This document shows positions 1-8,473 of a stretch of 64,000 nucleotides of DNA, one piece after another. The translations under genes were made by a program, and so were the position numbers. Position 1 is the first letter of the stretch. Each line of letters opens with the position of its first letter. Below the pieces are notes generated by a model, which was given only the letters and a program-made list of their open reading frames with translations, was not told the DNA's origin and did not search any database. The stretch is from Phycisphaeraceae bacterium. Its GTDB lineage: Bacteria; Planctomycetota; Phycisphaerae; Phycisphaerales; Phycisphaeraceae. The stretch spans positions 728,912-792,911 of the forward strand of contig JAVKCD010000019.1 in NCBI GenBank assembly GCA_040222855.1, read 5' to 3'.

Positions 1-691
1 CCGAGGCCAGATGCTCCGGTACACTCCACCCAATCGCCACCCCGGCGCTCGCCCCAGACGAAACATTCCTTACCGTGAACGCTGACTCCCCATCCACAGA
101 GGCAAGTGACTGACCATGTGTATGCAAGTTGTCACCCGGCGAAGTCGTGCCACCACAAAGAAACCCTAGCGCTCCCGATGTCACATCGACACTCGTACCC
201 GCCAACACCCGATCAATCTCCCCCGCAGTCGCCGTGAGCCCAAGGTCTGCGACATTAAGACCGGCGAGAAATGTCTCCCCCCTCAGATCTCGAACCTCCG
301 TAATCGCGCCACCCGAAGCATCGACCTCAGCCAGCCTCAGATGGAGGTGCGCTTCAGCAGGAAATCCCGTTGCACCACTCTGAATGCTCCCGACATGATC
401 AATCCACACCGACGTCGTCGCTTCATCAGTGACAACCAAACTGCTGGTTGCTACAAAATCGAAACGAAGACCATGAACGCGACACCTCCCACCCCGGACG
501 CCCACGGTCAGGTCACCATCCTGATACACCCGAAGGTCGTTCGATCGCTCCGCGACGCGTGCCAGACGCTCAATCATCCTCCGGAACTGAAGGTAATAGG
601 GACTCAAGCCGGTCTCGAGATACGGCACGCCCGTCGCCTCGTCCTCAACCCGACCGAGCAACTCACTATCCACCGGACTCCACTCGCTCAT
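1..691 (-). CDS. Phage-type tail or baseplate protein, cut by the window edge
   Basis: Only the first 230 codons are visible; the 3' end lies beyond the left edge. The ATG overlaps the stop of the preceding gene in the ATGA pattern, which fixes the start and suggests translational coupling. Residues 30-50 are helical and basic (PYYLQFRRMIERLARVAER). The rest is rich in beta-type, Gly/Thr/Ser sequence, with GTTSPGDNLHTHG at about 181-193 resembling loops of tail-fibre proteins. It is the last visible member of the portal-to-tail gene string, so a tail, baseplate or fibre role is inferred from position. No conserved domain is recognised with certainty. Confidence 0.6.
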   Translation of the reverse strand, partial: MSEWSPVDSELLGRVEDEATGVPYLETGLSPYYLQFRRMIERLARVAERSNDLRVYQDGDLTVGVRGGRCRVHGLRFDFVATSSLVVTDEATTSVWIDHVGSIQSGATGFPAEAHLHLRLAEVDASGGAITEVRDLRGETFLAGLNVADLGLTATAGEIDRVLAGTSVDVTSGALGFLCGGTTSPGDNLHTHGQSLASVDGESAFTVRNVSSGASAGVAIGWSVPEHLAS

Positions 692-1188
692 CCGCACACC
701 ACCTCTCGTTTACGCACCTTGATCCCAGAATCCGTCCAGACAATCTCGCCGAGAGTCGGGCCATCAGACGCCAGCGCATCCTCCACCAGAGCTGTAGCCA
801 AGACCTGTCCCCCTTCAAACACATCGAGTGTCAAGCCCGTTCCCAGCGCCCGGCGCACATCGCCCGGGACCGTAAACCCCTCGCCATCAAGTCCGAGTGG
901 GCCCTCTCCCAGTTGTCCTACCCCAAGCCCGGGCGACCCTTCGCCATCAACACCAAAGGCACCATAGCCAAAGCGCCCGCCAAAACCACCTCGCCCCAGG
1001 CCGCTCGGCCACACCCGTGCCTCGATGACTCCGTCTTGACCAGCAAGCCTGACCCATGAATCCACTGGCCATCGTTCATCACGCTGCACCACCAGCCGCT
1101 CGCTCGCTGGAGAGATAATCCGCCCCTCCAATAACTCGTACAGTGCAACCTCACAAACCTCAACGCGATGACTCACCGCCCGATCCAT
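688..1188 (-). CDS. Phage-type structural protein with Gly-rich centre
   Basis: 166 residues from the ATG at 1188, which overlaps the end of the upstream gene by 16 bases. A start further upstream would bury more of that gene. The central part (about 60-105) is strongly glycine-rich with repeated FGYGAFG and GLGVGQLGEGPLG motifs, as often seen in small phage tail or connector proteins. The flanks are ordinary mixed sequence (VALYELLEGRIIS near the start, LGEIVWTDSGIKV near the end). It sits in the late-gene-like string downstream of the capsid gene and overlaps both neighbours, so it is almost certainly co-translated with them. Function is not recognised. Confidence 0.6.
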   Translation of the reverse strand: MDRAVSHRVEVCEVALYELLEGRIISPASERLVVQRDERWPVDSWVRLAGQDGVIEARVWPSGLGRGGFGGRFGYGAFGVDGEGSPGLGVGQLGEGPLGLDGEGFTVPGDVRRALGTGLTLDVFEGGQVLATALVEDALASDGPTLGEIVWTDSGIKVRKREVVCG

Positions 1189-1376
1189 GAGCACCCACTG
1201 TCCACGATCACCAACACCCGCTGTCCAACTCGCCAACTCGCCAACTCACCATCGACCCAGACGACAACAACCCGATCCTTGGCCACCGCGTCGGGCCAAC
1301 CGACCCAAACGGCCATGGGATGCTCATCATTCTCTTCACGCACAGCAGCAATCAAACCATCCTCTACGTTTCCCAT
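1173..1376 (-). CDS. Small phage-type protein, 67 residues
   Basis: A short gene that fits exactly between its neighbours: its ATG overlaps the preceding stop by one base (TGATG) and its own end overlaps the next start by 16 bases. The product is acidic at its start (MGNVEDGLIAAVREENDEH) and then has hydrophobic beta-like runs (RVVVVWVDGELASW). No known domain is seen. The position, after the capsid and small connector candidates, suits a head-completion or tail-terminator protein, but that is inference only. Confidence 0.5.
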   Translation of the reverse strand: MGNVEDGLIAAVREENDEHPMAVWVGWPDAVAKDRVVVVWVDGELASWRVGQRVLVIVDSGCSWIGR

Positions 1377-1744
1377 CAGTCCAGCCCACCCACTTCAAAG
1401 ATCAGCCGTACCACCGCTCGCCACCGAACACCAACCTGGTCAAGGTCAACCACCTGCACTCGGCCAAGCACCGCATCACACCAGGACCGACTCGACTCAT
1501 CACTCAGACCGCGGCCGACACCATCTGCCCATGCAAGGATCTCCCCCAACACATCATTAAGCTCACGGCTTGAATCCCGCAGCACATTCACTTCATACGT
1601 AACAGCTAACCCAGGCCGCTGATCCACGACCTCACCAACCCCACCCACCCCAGCGGATCGCCGCAAAGCAGTCACACGCTCCACGCGGACGAGCCGACAA
1701 GACGCGATATCCTCTACCGTCATCTCTCCATAGACCAGCATCAT
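1376..1744 (-). CDS. Phage-type hypothetical protein
   Basis: 122 residues from the ATG at 1744. A GTG at 1750 and an ATG at 1741 are alternatives; the purine-rich AGGGGG just upstream fits the ATG at 1744 best. The sequence carries beta-prone stretches (GLAVTYEVNVLRDSS, VRWRAVVRLIFEV), as common in small tail-completion or neck proteins. It ends by overlapping the next start (TGATG). The family is not recognised; the assignment to the phage-type block rests on strand, spacing and overlap. Confidence 0.55.
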   Translation of the reverse strand: MMLVYGEMTVEDIASCRLVRVERVTALRRSAGVGGVGEVVDQRPGLAVTYEVNVLRDSSRELNDVLGEILAWADGVGRGLSDESSRSWCDAVLGRVQVVDLDQVGVRWRAVVRLIFEVGGLD

Positions 1745-1753
1745 CCACACCCC

Positions 1754-2029
1754 CTAGGAACGCGCCAACGAAACCAGCCCCAATCTTCTCCGCTCATCTG
1801 CCCGCCCGTCGCCATCCAGGTCAACCCCGATGACGGCCTCTCGACAGGCCCTCCGAAATCGTTCCCGATAGAGCGATGCCTTCGCCAGCACAGCCTCATG
1901 ATGGCCGCCGATCGACGCCGCTGCGCTATACACCATCCCCAGCGTGCCAAGGCACTCCAGCCGCATCATGGCACCCAACGACACCACAGCTTCCTCGCCC
2001 GGTGAATCCTCATCGCTCAGACCCAGCAA
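1754..2029 (-). CDS. Small phage-type protein, probable TTG start
   Basis: 91 residues if translation begins at the TTG at 2029, two bases after the TGA of the preceding gene. No ATG or GTG exists in this frame after the upstream TAA, so either TTG is used by termination-reinitiation, or a frameshift joins it to the preceding frame. The product is helical (AVVSLGAMMRLECLGTLGMVYSAAASIGG, then LAKASLYRERFRRACREAV), of the size and style of head-tail adaptor proteins. It ends with a DLDGDGRADE stretch resembling a Ca-binding loop. Family not recognised. Confidence 0.5.
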   Translation of the reverse strand: MLGLSDEDSPGEEAVVSLGAMMRLECLGTLGMVYSAAASIGGHHEAVLAKASLYRERFRRACREAVIGVDLDGDGRADERRRLGLVSLARS

Positions 2030-2031
2030 CC

Positions 2032-2382
2032 TCAGCAGCAGGTCATGATCAGCGTGGCTTGCGGAGCGAACGTCCTGACTCGCACCGAAAGTTGCTCCCC
2101 TGCTTTAGCTGCGATCGCCGCATCCGCCTCACGCTCTCGCACCGCAGACACACCCAGCGTCCCCGCATCAACCACAGCGACGACCTCGTGAGCCACCCGC
2201 TCGATCAGTACTACACCACCCACCTCGACCCCAGCAGTAACAAAATCGGCCTCGACACTCGTCAGCGTGTTCCCACTCACCAAGCCATCAGCGACCGACA
2301 CACGTTCCTGCGCCGTGAAAGGCACCTCCACAAACACATTTGGCTCATACGCCAGCAGATCTCGATCCTGTGAAAAGTTCAT
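2032..2382 (-). CDS. Phage-type protein downstream of capsid
   Basis: 116 residues from the ATG at 2382, which has GGGGGA a few bases upstream. The frame is open back to the capsid stop at 2484, where an ATG overlaps it, but that first 34-residue stretch looks unlike structured protein. The start MNFSQDRDLLAYEPNVF and the following VSVADGLVSGNTLTSVEADF look like a small two-domain virion protein next to the capsid gene. Repeated valine-rich strands (VEVGGVVLIERVAHEVVAVVDAG) suggest a beta fold. A capsid-decoration or head-completion role is inferred from position. Confidence 0.5.
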   Translation of the reverse strand: MNFSQDRDLLAYEPNVFVEVPFTAQERVSVADGLVSGNTLTSVEADFVTAGVEVGGVVLIERVAHEVVAVVDAGTLGVSAVREREADAAIAAKAGEQLSVRVRTFAPQATLIMTCC

Positions 2383-2483
2383 CAAATCCCCCGCTTCTCG
2401 GCCACTCTCGACCTCAACCCTACCGTTCAAAGCGGGCTGCGTCCTCTCGGACACAGCCCACCCGCACCGCCCGCAGCCCATCA

Positions 2484-3662
2484 TCAGGCCGCCAGGCCCC
2501 GGATCACGCCATGCGCCTGCTCGTTTCGCAACTCCATCGTGTACTCACCAATCATCTGTCCCGCGTCGCGATCACCCGTCGCGGCCAGCGGCTTGTAGTG
2601 GAAGCTACGGCCCCCAAGCGGCAACACATCAATCCTCGACGAATCAAGCAACAAAACCGTATCCGCCGGAATCCAACGCGACAACACCACGCGACACACA
2701 CCAAAATCACTCTCGTACACACTCACCAGATCCTTGAACCGAGTGTCTTCCGGCCCAAACCCACGTGCCGATGTGACGAAACCATTGATCCGACGCTTCT
2801 GCGCCCCGCCAACCACGATCAAGTCCACCGAACCCGATGACGAATCCCAGATGCCCCGAAGAGCCGCATTCAACTGCTCCTCGGTCAGGTGATGATCAAC
2901 AGAACTCACCGTCTCACCCGCAGGGAACCCACCAGCGCCACTCGTATACAGATTGGTACTCACATGCGGGATGATCCCTCGCATCGTCCGCCGCACCGTC
3001 GATCCCCCCTCTGGTGAACTGCTGGCCGATACACCGTTGACCACGCAGTTCTCTAGATCACGCATCAGCTCACGAAGTCGCTCCTGCTTCTGGTAATCCA
3101 TCTCATCCGACACAGCGACCCGACGCGTAGCAAGCATCGTCCCAGACACCTCAACCGCCGAGGTGAAGATCTGCGTGTAGTTCTGCTTCCTCACCCGATT
3201 CGTAAACCGAGCCACAGGCGAATCATCGCCCTCGAGCGCCGCATTACCCAGAATCCTCAGGTCCTGATTGTCCGCCAGATTCTCTGCGGTCGTCCCGCCG
3301 TACCCTCGCACGACCGTCAGAGCATTACTCCCAGTGTCAGCCGCCGTAACCAACATTACCTCTCGTGAACCCGTCACCTGAACCTGATCCCCCACTCGGA
3401 ACCGGTCCGCGTTCTCCACCACGAACGTCGTATCAACATCAGCATCCGTGAACGCTGCATCGTTGATCCGATCCGTGTTCGGCAGCAAGCCGTCCTCAAG
3501 CCACTCATGCACCGTACCACTCGCCACACGCCCAGGGTCACCCAGGGCGTCAAGCAACGGCGTCTCATAAGGACTCACAATGCCCACAATGTCCGAAACG
3601 TCCTCTGCCAACTCCGGCAGCGTCGACCCACCCGAATACGTCGCCTTACCCGTAAATGCCAT
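2484..3662 (-). CDS. Major capsid protein, SU10/DUF5309-like
   Basis: 392 residues. The start (MAFTGKATYSGGSTLPELAEDVSDIVGIVSPYETPLLDALG) and the later features (VNGVSASSSPEGG, a GGAQKRRINGF segment, DSSRIDVLPLGGRSFHYKPL, then YTMELRNEQAHGVIRGL at the end) match the HK97-fold capsid family typified by SU10 and DUF5309. Residue differences cannot be scored here, but order and length agree. It would assemble the head shell around the scaffold product encoded just upstream. Third codon positions are G/C-rich like the surrounding chromosome, so it is not compositionally foreign. It is the strongest single indicator that this block is of tailed-phage origin. Confidence 0.85.
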   Translation of the reverse strand: MAFTGKATYSGGSTLPELAEDVSDIVGIVSPYETPLLDALGDPGRVASGTVHEWLEDGLLPNTDRINDAAFTDADVDTTFVVENADRFRVGDQVQVTGSREVMLVTAADTGSNALTVVRGYGGTTAENLADNQDLRILGNAALEGDDSPVARFTNRVRKQNYTQIFTSAVEVSGTMLATRRVAVSDEMDYQKQERLRELMRDLENCVVNGVSASSSPEGGSTVRRTMRGIIPHVSTNLYTSGAGGFPAGETVSSVDHHLTEEQLNAALRGIWDSSSGSVDLIVVGGAQKRRINGFVTSARGFGPEDTRFKDLVSVYESDFGVCRVVLSRWIPADTVLLLDSSRIDVLPLGGRSFHYKPLAATGDRDAGQMIGEYTMELRNEQAHGVIRGLAA

Positions 3663-3708
3663 CCATCAGCCTCCTTCTTGATTTAACTCAAAACAACCTC
3701 AACACCAC

Positions 3709-4122
3709 TCACCGCGACCGACGCAGCCGCAAATACGCCAGCAAATCACGACGATGACCGGATGCCCGCGCCTTACGTGCGGCAACCACATCACCCGTCT
3801 CCGGCTCCTCGCCCATCACACCCATCCCGGCATCAACCATCCGCTCACGAAACAGATACGGCCGATGCTTCCTCAGATCCTCCACCGCCAGATCCAGATC
3901 CTCCTCATCCATCTGCTCCACTGCCGCTTCGGTCAGCAACCTGGCCGCCTCAAGATCAACAACCTCTGTGCCCGCCAGAAGATCATCAATCCGAGTCCGT
4001 CTCTCCAGCCTCGTCATCGCTGCCTTCGTGCTCTCGAGCCGGCTCCGCAGCGCATCACGCTCGCGCTCGATCTCTGCCATCCGATCCTCTTCACCCATCA
4101 CAACAGCCTCTGCTTCACTCAT
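3709..4122 (-). CDS. Scaffold-like coiled-coil protein of the head module
   Basis: 137 residues, highly charged. Residues about 8-45 form an obvious coiled coil (EEDRMAEIERERDALRSRLESTKAAMTRLERR), followed by an acidic helical middle (VDLEAARLLTEAAVEQMDEEDLDLAVEDLRKH) and a basic end (RDLLAYLRLRRSR). Size, charge pattern and position between portal and capsid fit a capsid scaffold, or a scaffold remnant without a protease domain. The ATG overlaps the portal stop (ATGA). It could instead be a minor head protein, but no serine-protease motif is visible. Confidence 0.6.
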   Translation of the reverse strand: MSEAEAVVMGEEDRMAEIERERDALRSRLESTKAAMTRLERRTRIDDLLAGTEVVDLEAARLLTEAAVEQMDEEDLDLAVEDLRKHRPYLFRERMVDAGMGVMGEEPETGDVVAARKARASGHRRDLLAYLRLRRSR

Positions 4123-5522
4123 CGCGTCCGCTCCTGATCAATGTCCTCATGTGGTTCCCCAGCGGCCGCGCCGCCTTCGCTGTCGCCATAACCCAACTCA
4201 TCGAGAATTCGCCCCCTCGGAACCCCAAGCTCCGCCTTCGCCTGCGCGTTCTTGAGTACCTGGCCCTCGTTCTCAGGCAGCATGCTCGGCCACTCCAGAC
4301 GAATACGCCGATCCCGCGGATCATTCCCGTACCACCCCATCACATGCGCCGCATGCAAGGCCAACTCGCTCACACGAGCCAGACCATCGCCATACGTCAC
4401 ACGCTTCTTCTCCGTCTTCGCGAGCGTCCCCATCAAGATCACGCGTAGAGCATTCTCGCTGGTCAGATTGCCGACACGACCTCGAATCAGCCCCGCAGCA
4501 ATAGGCGTAACCCCACTCACCTTGTCCAGGGCATCGCGCAGCTCCCGAAGATGCGACTCCTCCGACGGACTCACCGCATCGCCGCCAAACGATTCAATCG
4601 TCGCCTCAGGATTATCAGTCGCCCACATCTGACCCGGCCCCACGAGACGCTCTGTGAACCCCTCAATCCCCTTGCCCAGGTACATCTTGAACGACTGAAA
4701 CGTCACACGGTTCGCACGATCCGACAGCCGCGTGTTCAGCTCATCCTGCAGGGGCAGCAACGGCTCAACATCACTCAACCCCGCATACCGAAGCGGTTGC
4801 GCAATATTCTGAATGTGGACCACCGGAACGCGCCCAAGCTGATTCACACCCCGCGCCTCAAGCTCCAGCCCGACATCATCTCTATCCGCTTCGGTAAACC
4901 GTCGGTAACCAAGGTCCGTCCACGCCTCGACACGCCCGCGACCAGCACCCACCCGCGTCTGGACCGCGTACCCCACAAGACGCCGGTAATCGTTCGCGTC
5001 CGTCTCTGGCACAGCCCGCGGTGCCTCAACCAGCTCAAGCGCAAACCGCGAAGCCAACGCATCCGCGTCCACTCTCCGGCCCACCACACCTGTCTCTCGT
5101 ACCCGAAGCAGCACATCAACATGCCCGTAGACCGACCCCAGCAACGCCAGGTTTTGCAGAAACTGAACACCACCACTCTGCTCGATCAGCGACCCAAGAA
5201 ACCGCTCGATGAACCTTCGTCGTTCGACCGTCCCGGCCTCACTGCGAATCGCCACCGGTCGCCCGAACATAAAGTCCACCAGTGAATGCACGCGCCAGGC
5301 AATATCATTCTCTGTAACCACCTCACGCCCCGGACGCCGCAGCCGCTCAGGCAGCCCAGCTTCCTGAGCCGTCCGGTGCCGCACCGAGCCATCACGCGCC
5401 GATTCCGCCACCACAGGGTTCCGGTAATAAGACCAAAGCCGCCGAAGCCACGGCTCTCTCTCAAGCCGGTGCCCCGCTAATCGCTCGGTCAGAACATCCG
5501 AATCCAGAAAACCCGTTTTCAT
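4119..5522 (-). CDS. Phage portal protein
   Basis: 467 residues, the expected length for a portal. It begins with a basic, Tyr/Trp-rich segment (LRRLWSYYRNP) and continues with a body typical of SPP1 gp6-type portals, including NDIAWRVHSLVDFMFG and LPLQDELNTRLSDRANR. The C-terminal half has the usual VSGVTPIAAGLIRGRVGNLTSENALRV segment followed by a helix rich in Lys/Glu. The portal forms the dodecameric vertex ring through which terminase pumps DNA. In most tailed phages the large terminase gene lies directly upstream; here the next gene upstream is a divergent host regulator. The terminase found in this window is about 33 kb away. Confidence 0.8.
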   Translation of the reverse strand: MKTGFLDSDVLTERLAGHRLEREPWLRRLWSYYRNPVVAESARDGSVRHRTAQEAGLPERLRRPGREVVTENDIAWRVHSLVDFMFGRPVAIRSEAGTVERRRFIERFLGSLIEQSGGVQFLQNLALLGSVYGHVDVLLRVRETGVVGRRVDADALASRFALELVEAPRAVPETDANDYRRLVGYAVQTRVGAGRGRVEAWTDLGYRRFTEADRDDVGLELEARGVNQLGRVPVVHIQNIAQPLRYAGLSDVEPLLPLQDELNTRLSDRANRVTFQSFKMYLGKGIEGFTERLVGPGQMWATDNPEATIESFGGDAVSPSEESHLRELRDALDKVSGVTPIAAGLIRGRVGNLTSENALRVILMGTLAKTEKKRVTYGDGLARVSELALHAAHVMGWYGNDPRDRRIRLEWPSMLPENEGQVLKNAQAKAELGVPRGRILDELGYGDSEGGAAAGEPHEDIDQERTR

Positions 5523-5742
5523 CCGGCCGCCTCCATGAACGGGACACCCCGTCTACAGAGAGGTCCAGACACAACTCGCGCGCGCTCAAAGCCGACAAAA
5601 CCACCCCCGAATATATGAATAAAATCATTTAAATAAATAACTTATAAATAACAACGGCCTCCCTGGCGCCCTCTGCGCCCAAAGCCAACCCCCACAACCT
5701 CACCTTGTGATTTCCCTCAAGTGATGATTTAATAGGCAGACG
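5523..5742. promoter_or_regulatory. Divergent AT-rich intergenic region between portal and regulator
   Basis: 220 bases between divergent genes. A conspicuous AT-rich block lies near 5612-5652, containing the 8-base palindrome ATTTAAAT. On the plus strand, TTGTGA (5705-5710) and TTTAAT (5728-5733) are spaced 17 bases apart, a plausible though weak sigma-70 promoter for the regulator with a very short leader. The AT-rich block is the likely place for the promoter of the portal-capsid operon on the other strand; no clear -35/-10 pair was assigned there. Confidence 0.4.
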
Positions 5743-7362
5743 ATGGGTGGACATGAACAAGAATTAGACATTCTGGAGGAGATCAGCCTCATCCTCGGCG
5801 ACGGCCTCGACCTCCCACAGGTCTTTCAGCGGGCCATGGCGGTCCTCACGCAACGCCTGGGCATCCTCCGCGCCTCACTCGTCCTCCATGACCAGCAGGA
5901 TGACCGCCTCAAAACCGTCGCCGCCGTCGGACTCTCCGCCAAGGAACAGCAACGCGGCCGCTACGCCCGTGGCGAAGGCGTCACCGGCACCGTCCTCGAC
6001 ACCGGGCAACCCGCCATCATCCCCGACATCGCCAAACACCCCGACTTCCTCAACCGCACCCGTGCCCGCGCCGCCACGGATACCGACGACAAAGCCCCGC
6101 CCATCAGCTTCCTCTGCATCCCCATCAAGGACACCCAACAACTCGTCGGAGCCATGAGCGTCGACAAGCCCTTCATCTCCGACGCCCAACTCCAGGCCGA
6201 CACACGACTGCTCACCATCATCGCCGGACTCATGGGACAGGCCTACCGCATCCACAACCTCGTCCAGATCGAACGCTCTCAGTGGATAGCCCAGACCCAG
6301 TTGCTCCGCGATGACCTCCGCGATCGCTACACCTTCGGCAACATCATCGGCAGCGCACCCGCCATGCTCGATGTCCTCTCCTCCATCGCACAGGTCGCCG
6401 AATCACGAGCCACCGTCCTCATCCTTGGCGAAACCGGCTGCGGCAAGGAACTCGTCGCCAAAGCCATCCACTACAACTCCCCAAGACGAAACAAACCCCT
6501 CATCCGCGTCAACTGCGGAGCACTCGCCCCCCAACTCCTCGAATCCGAACTTTTCGGCCACGTCAAAGGCTCCTTCACAGGCGCTATCCGCGATAAAACA
6601 GGCCGTTTCGAGGCCGCCCAAGGCGGAACCATCTTCCTCGACGAAATCGGAACCCTCGACCCACAACTTCAGGTCCGACTCCTCCGAGTCCTCCAGGAAC
6701 GCGAGTTCGAACGCGTCGGCGACCACCGCACCCAACAGGTCGACGCCCGCGTCATCGCCGCCACCAACCTCGACCTCGAACACGAAGTCCGCAAAGGTAA
6801 CTTCCGCGAAGACCTCTACTACCGCCTCAACGTCGTCACCATCCACCTCCCACCCCTCCGCAACCGCCGCGAGGACATCCCCCTCCTCGTGGACCACTTC
6901 CTCGATCGCTTCAATCAGGAAAACAACAAGAACCTCCACAAAGTCTCCCGTAGCCTCATGAACACCCTCCTCCGCTATCCCTGGCCAGGCAACGTCCGTG
7001 AGCTGGAGAACGCGATGGAACGAGCCGTCGTCCTCGCCAACACCGAAGATTTCACCGAAGACCTCCTCCCCCTCCAGATCCGTCTCTTCTCACAGCAAAC
7101 CCGCTCCTCCGGCTCTGATCAGTCCCTCGACGCCCTCTGCAGCCGCCTCGCCCAACTCGCCATTAACCAACACGCCGCCGACGGACAGATCTACGGCCAG
7201 GTCATCCACGAAGTCGAACGCCACCTCATCCGCGAGGCCCTCGCTCAGAACGAAGGCGTCAAAATCCGCACCGCTGACTTCCTGGGCATCAACCGCAACA
7301 CCCTTAATAAGAAGGTTCGGGACCTCGGACTCGAAGACCCCGAGCCAGGCCCGCCTAATTGA
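5743..7362 (+). CDS. Sigma-54-dependent activator with GAF domain (NifA-type)
   Basis: 539 residues in three parts. A GAF sensor covers about 15-170. The AAA+ sigma-54 interaction domain covers about 200-430, with Walker A GETGCGKE (229-236), GSFTGA (276-281) in place of the usual GAFTGA loop, Walker B GTIFLDE (295-301) and the PWPGNVRELEN box (about 413-423). A Fis-type helix-turn-helix ends the protein (about 490-530). Proteins of this build use ATP hydrolysis to open sigma-54 promoters; the GAF ligand is unknown. NifA is the best-known member, but no nitrogen-fixation genes are nearby, so the symbol is withheld. The Ala-to-Ser change in the GAFTGA loop is uncommon but retains the key Phe-Thr. 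Confidence 0.85.
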   Translation: MGGHEQELDILEEISLILGDGLDLPQVFQRAMAVLTQRLGILRASLVLHDQQDDRLKTVAAVGLSAKEQQRGRYARGEGVTGTVLDTGQPAIIPDIAKHPDFLNRTRARAATDTDDKAPPISFLCIPIKDTQQLVGAMSVDKPFISDAQLQADTRLLTIIAGLMGQAYRIHNLVQIERSQWIAQTQLLRDDLRDRYTFGNIIGSAPAMLDVLSSIAQVAESRATVLILGETGCGKELVAKAIHYNSPRRNKPLIRVNCGALAPQLLESELFGHVKGSFTGAIRDKTGRFEAAQGGTIFLDEIGTLDPQLQVRLLRVLQEREFERVGDHRTQQVDARVIAATNLDLEHEVRKGNFREDLYYRLNVVTIHLPPLRNRREDIPLLVDHFLDRFNQENNKNLHKVSRSLMNTLLRYPWPGNVRELENAMERAVVLANTEDFTEDLLPLQIRLFSQQTRSSGSDQSLDALCSRLAQLAINQHAADGQIYGQVIHEVERHLIREALAQNEGVKIRTADFLGINRNTLNKKVRDLGLEDPEPGPPN

Positions 7363-7430
7363 CGTTCAAGCCCCCCAGCGGTACCGTCCGCTCATCCCGA
7401 AGTACTGTTCAGCGAGCGCGTTAGCTGCCG

Positions 7431-8462
7431 ATGAGTCGTTCCTACACACCCAACAAAACCCTTGTTGCCGCAGCATTGGCTCTCGCCATGCTGCCAGCAA
7501 CCCTCTTCGCGCAGGACCGTATCCCCACTGAGATCATCCAGGCGACCACGATCACCCAGCAAACCGAACAGCAACTCCGCTCGATCACCCGACAAACTGT
7601 CCTCGTCCTGGTCGAGCCGGATGCCGATCTTCGCAAACGAACCCGTCGCAACCTGACATCCCCCCTCACACGATCCGATGCCACCGACGCCTTCCGCAAC
7701 GCCTACTCCCTCGTACTCGTCGATGAACTCCGCCCCCTCCTGAGCGACGCCAGCTTCGAGACACGCCTCAACGCCGCCATCATCCTCTCTTATCTCCACG
7801 CCCCTCAAGCCCTCGACCTCGCAGGACAGGCACTCGATGATGAGAACCCTGCCGTCCGCTATTGGGCCGCCCGCTGCTTCGAGGACATCACACCCCGCGT
7901 TCAACTCACCAACCAGCAACTCCTGGGCAACGCCGACCTTCTCGCCGGACAACTCGCTACCGAGACTTCCGACATCACCGCCATCCGCCTCGTCGAGGCC
8001 CTCGACGCCTTCTCGAATCCCGACGCCTACCAACGCCTGATCGACGCCCTCTTCACGAGAACCGTGACCGACCGCGACAGCCTTGCCCCCGAGGAACGTG
8101 CCCTCACCGCCACCTTCCAGTGGCTCATCCGAGCACGATCCGAAGGCGTCAACATCGAGCCGATCCTCGCAAACCTCTCAGCACTCGTCATTGTCAATGC
8201 GCAAGTCGCTACGGAACGTCTCCAGCAAGACCCCGAAGCGCCAAACGCCGCAGAACTTATCCGCGTCTCCGATCAGGTCCTCGACCTCGCCCGCGAGACA
8301 TTTTTCCCGAACACGCCCGCCCCGGGCGGGTCGCTCTCGCGCTATATTCCTCGCGCTGAGTGGACCCAGGTCCTACAGGCTCTCCAATCCTGGAAGACCC
8401 TCCTGGCCGACCCAACGGTCAACCTAAGCCAGCAAGCCCGCGACGCGCTCAACAACCGATAG
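7431..8462 (+). CDS. Secreted helical-repeat protein of unknown function
   Basis: 343 residues. The first 27 residues are a clear signal peptide (basic start, then LVAAALALAMLPATLFA with a cleavable FAQD). The mature part looks all-helical, and residues about 90-150 resemble a HEAT-type pair (FETRLNAAIILSYLHAPQALDLAGQALDDENPAVRYWAARCFEDI). No catalytic motif is seen. The gene ends 11 bases before the RNase R start, so the two may be co-transcribed, but a functional link is not evident. Likely periplasmic and scaffold-like; function unknown. Confidence 0.6.
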   Translation: MSRSYTPNKTLVAAALALAMLPATLFAQDRIPTEIIQATTITQQTEQQLRSITRQTVLVLVEPDADLRKRTRRNLTSPLTRSDATDAFRNAYSLVLVDELRPLLSDASFETRLNAAIILSYLHAPQALDLAGQALDDENPAVRYWAARCFEDITPRVQLTNQQLLGNADLLAGQLATETSDITAIRLVEALDAFSNPDAYQRLIDALFTRTVTDRDSLAPEERALTATFQWLIRARSEGVNIEPILANLSALVIVNAQVATERLQQDPEAPNAAELIRVSDQVLDLARETFFPNTPAPGGSLSRYIPRAEWTQVLQALQSWKTLLADPTVNLSQQARDALNNR

Positions 8463-8473
8463 AAACAAACAAC

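Noticed and set aside
341-1059. Plus-strand open frames in the left phage-type block
   Set aside because: Arg/Pro/Ser-rich translations without structure, opposite the overlapping minus-strand gene string that has start-stop coupling.
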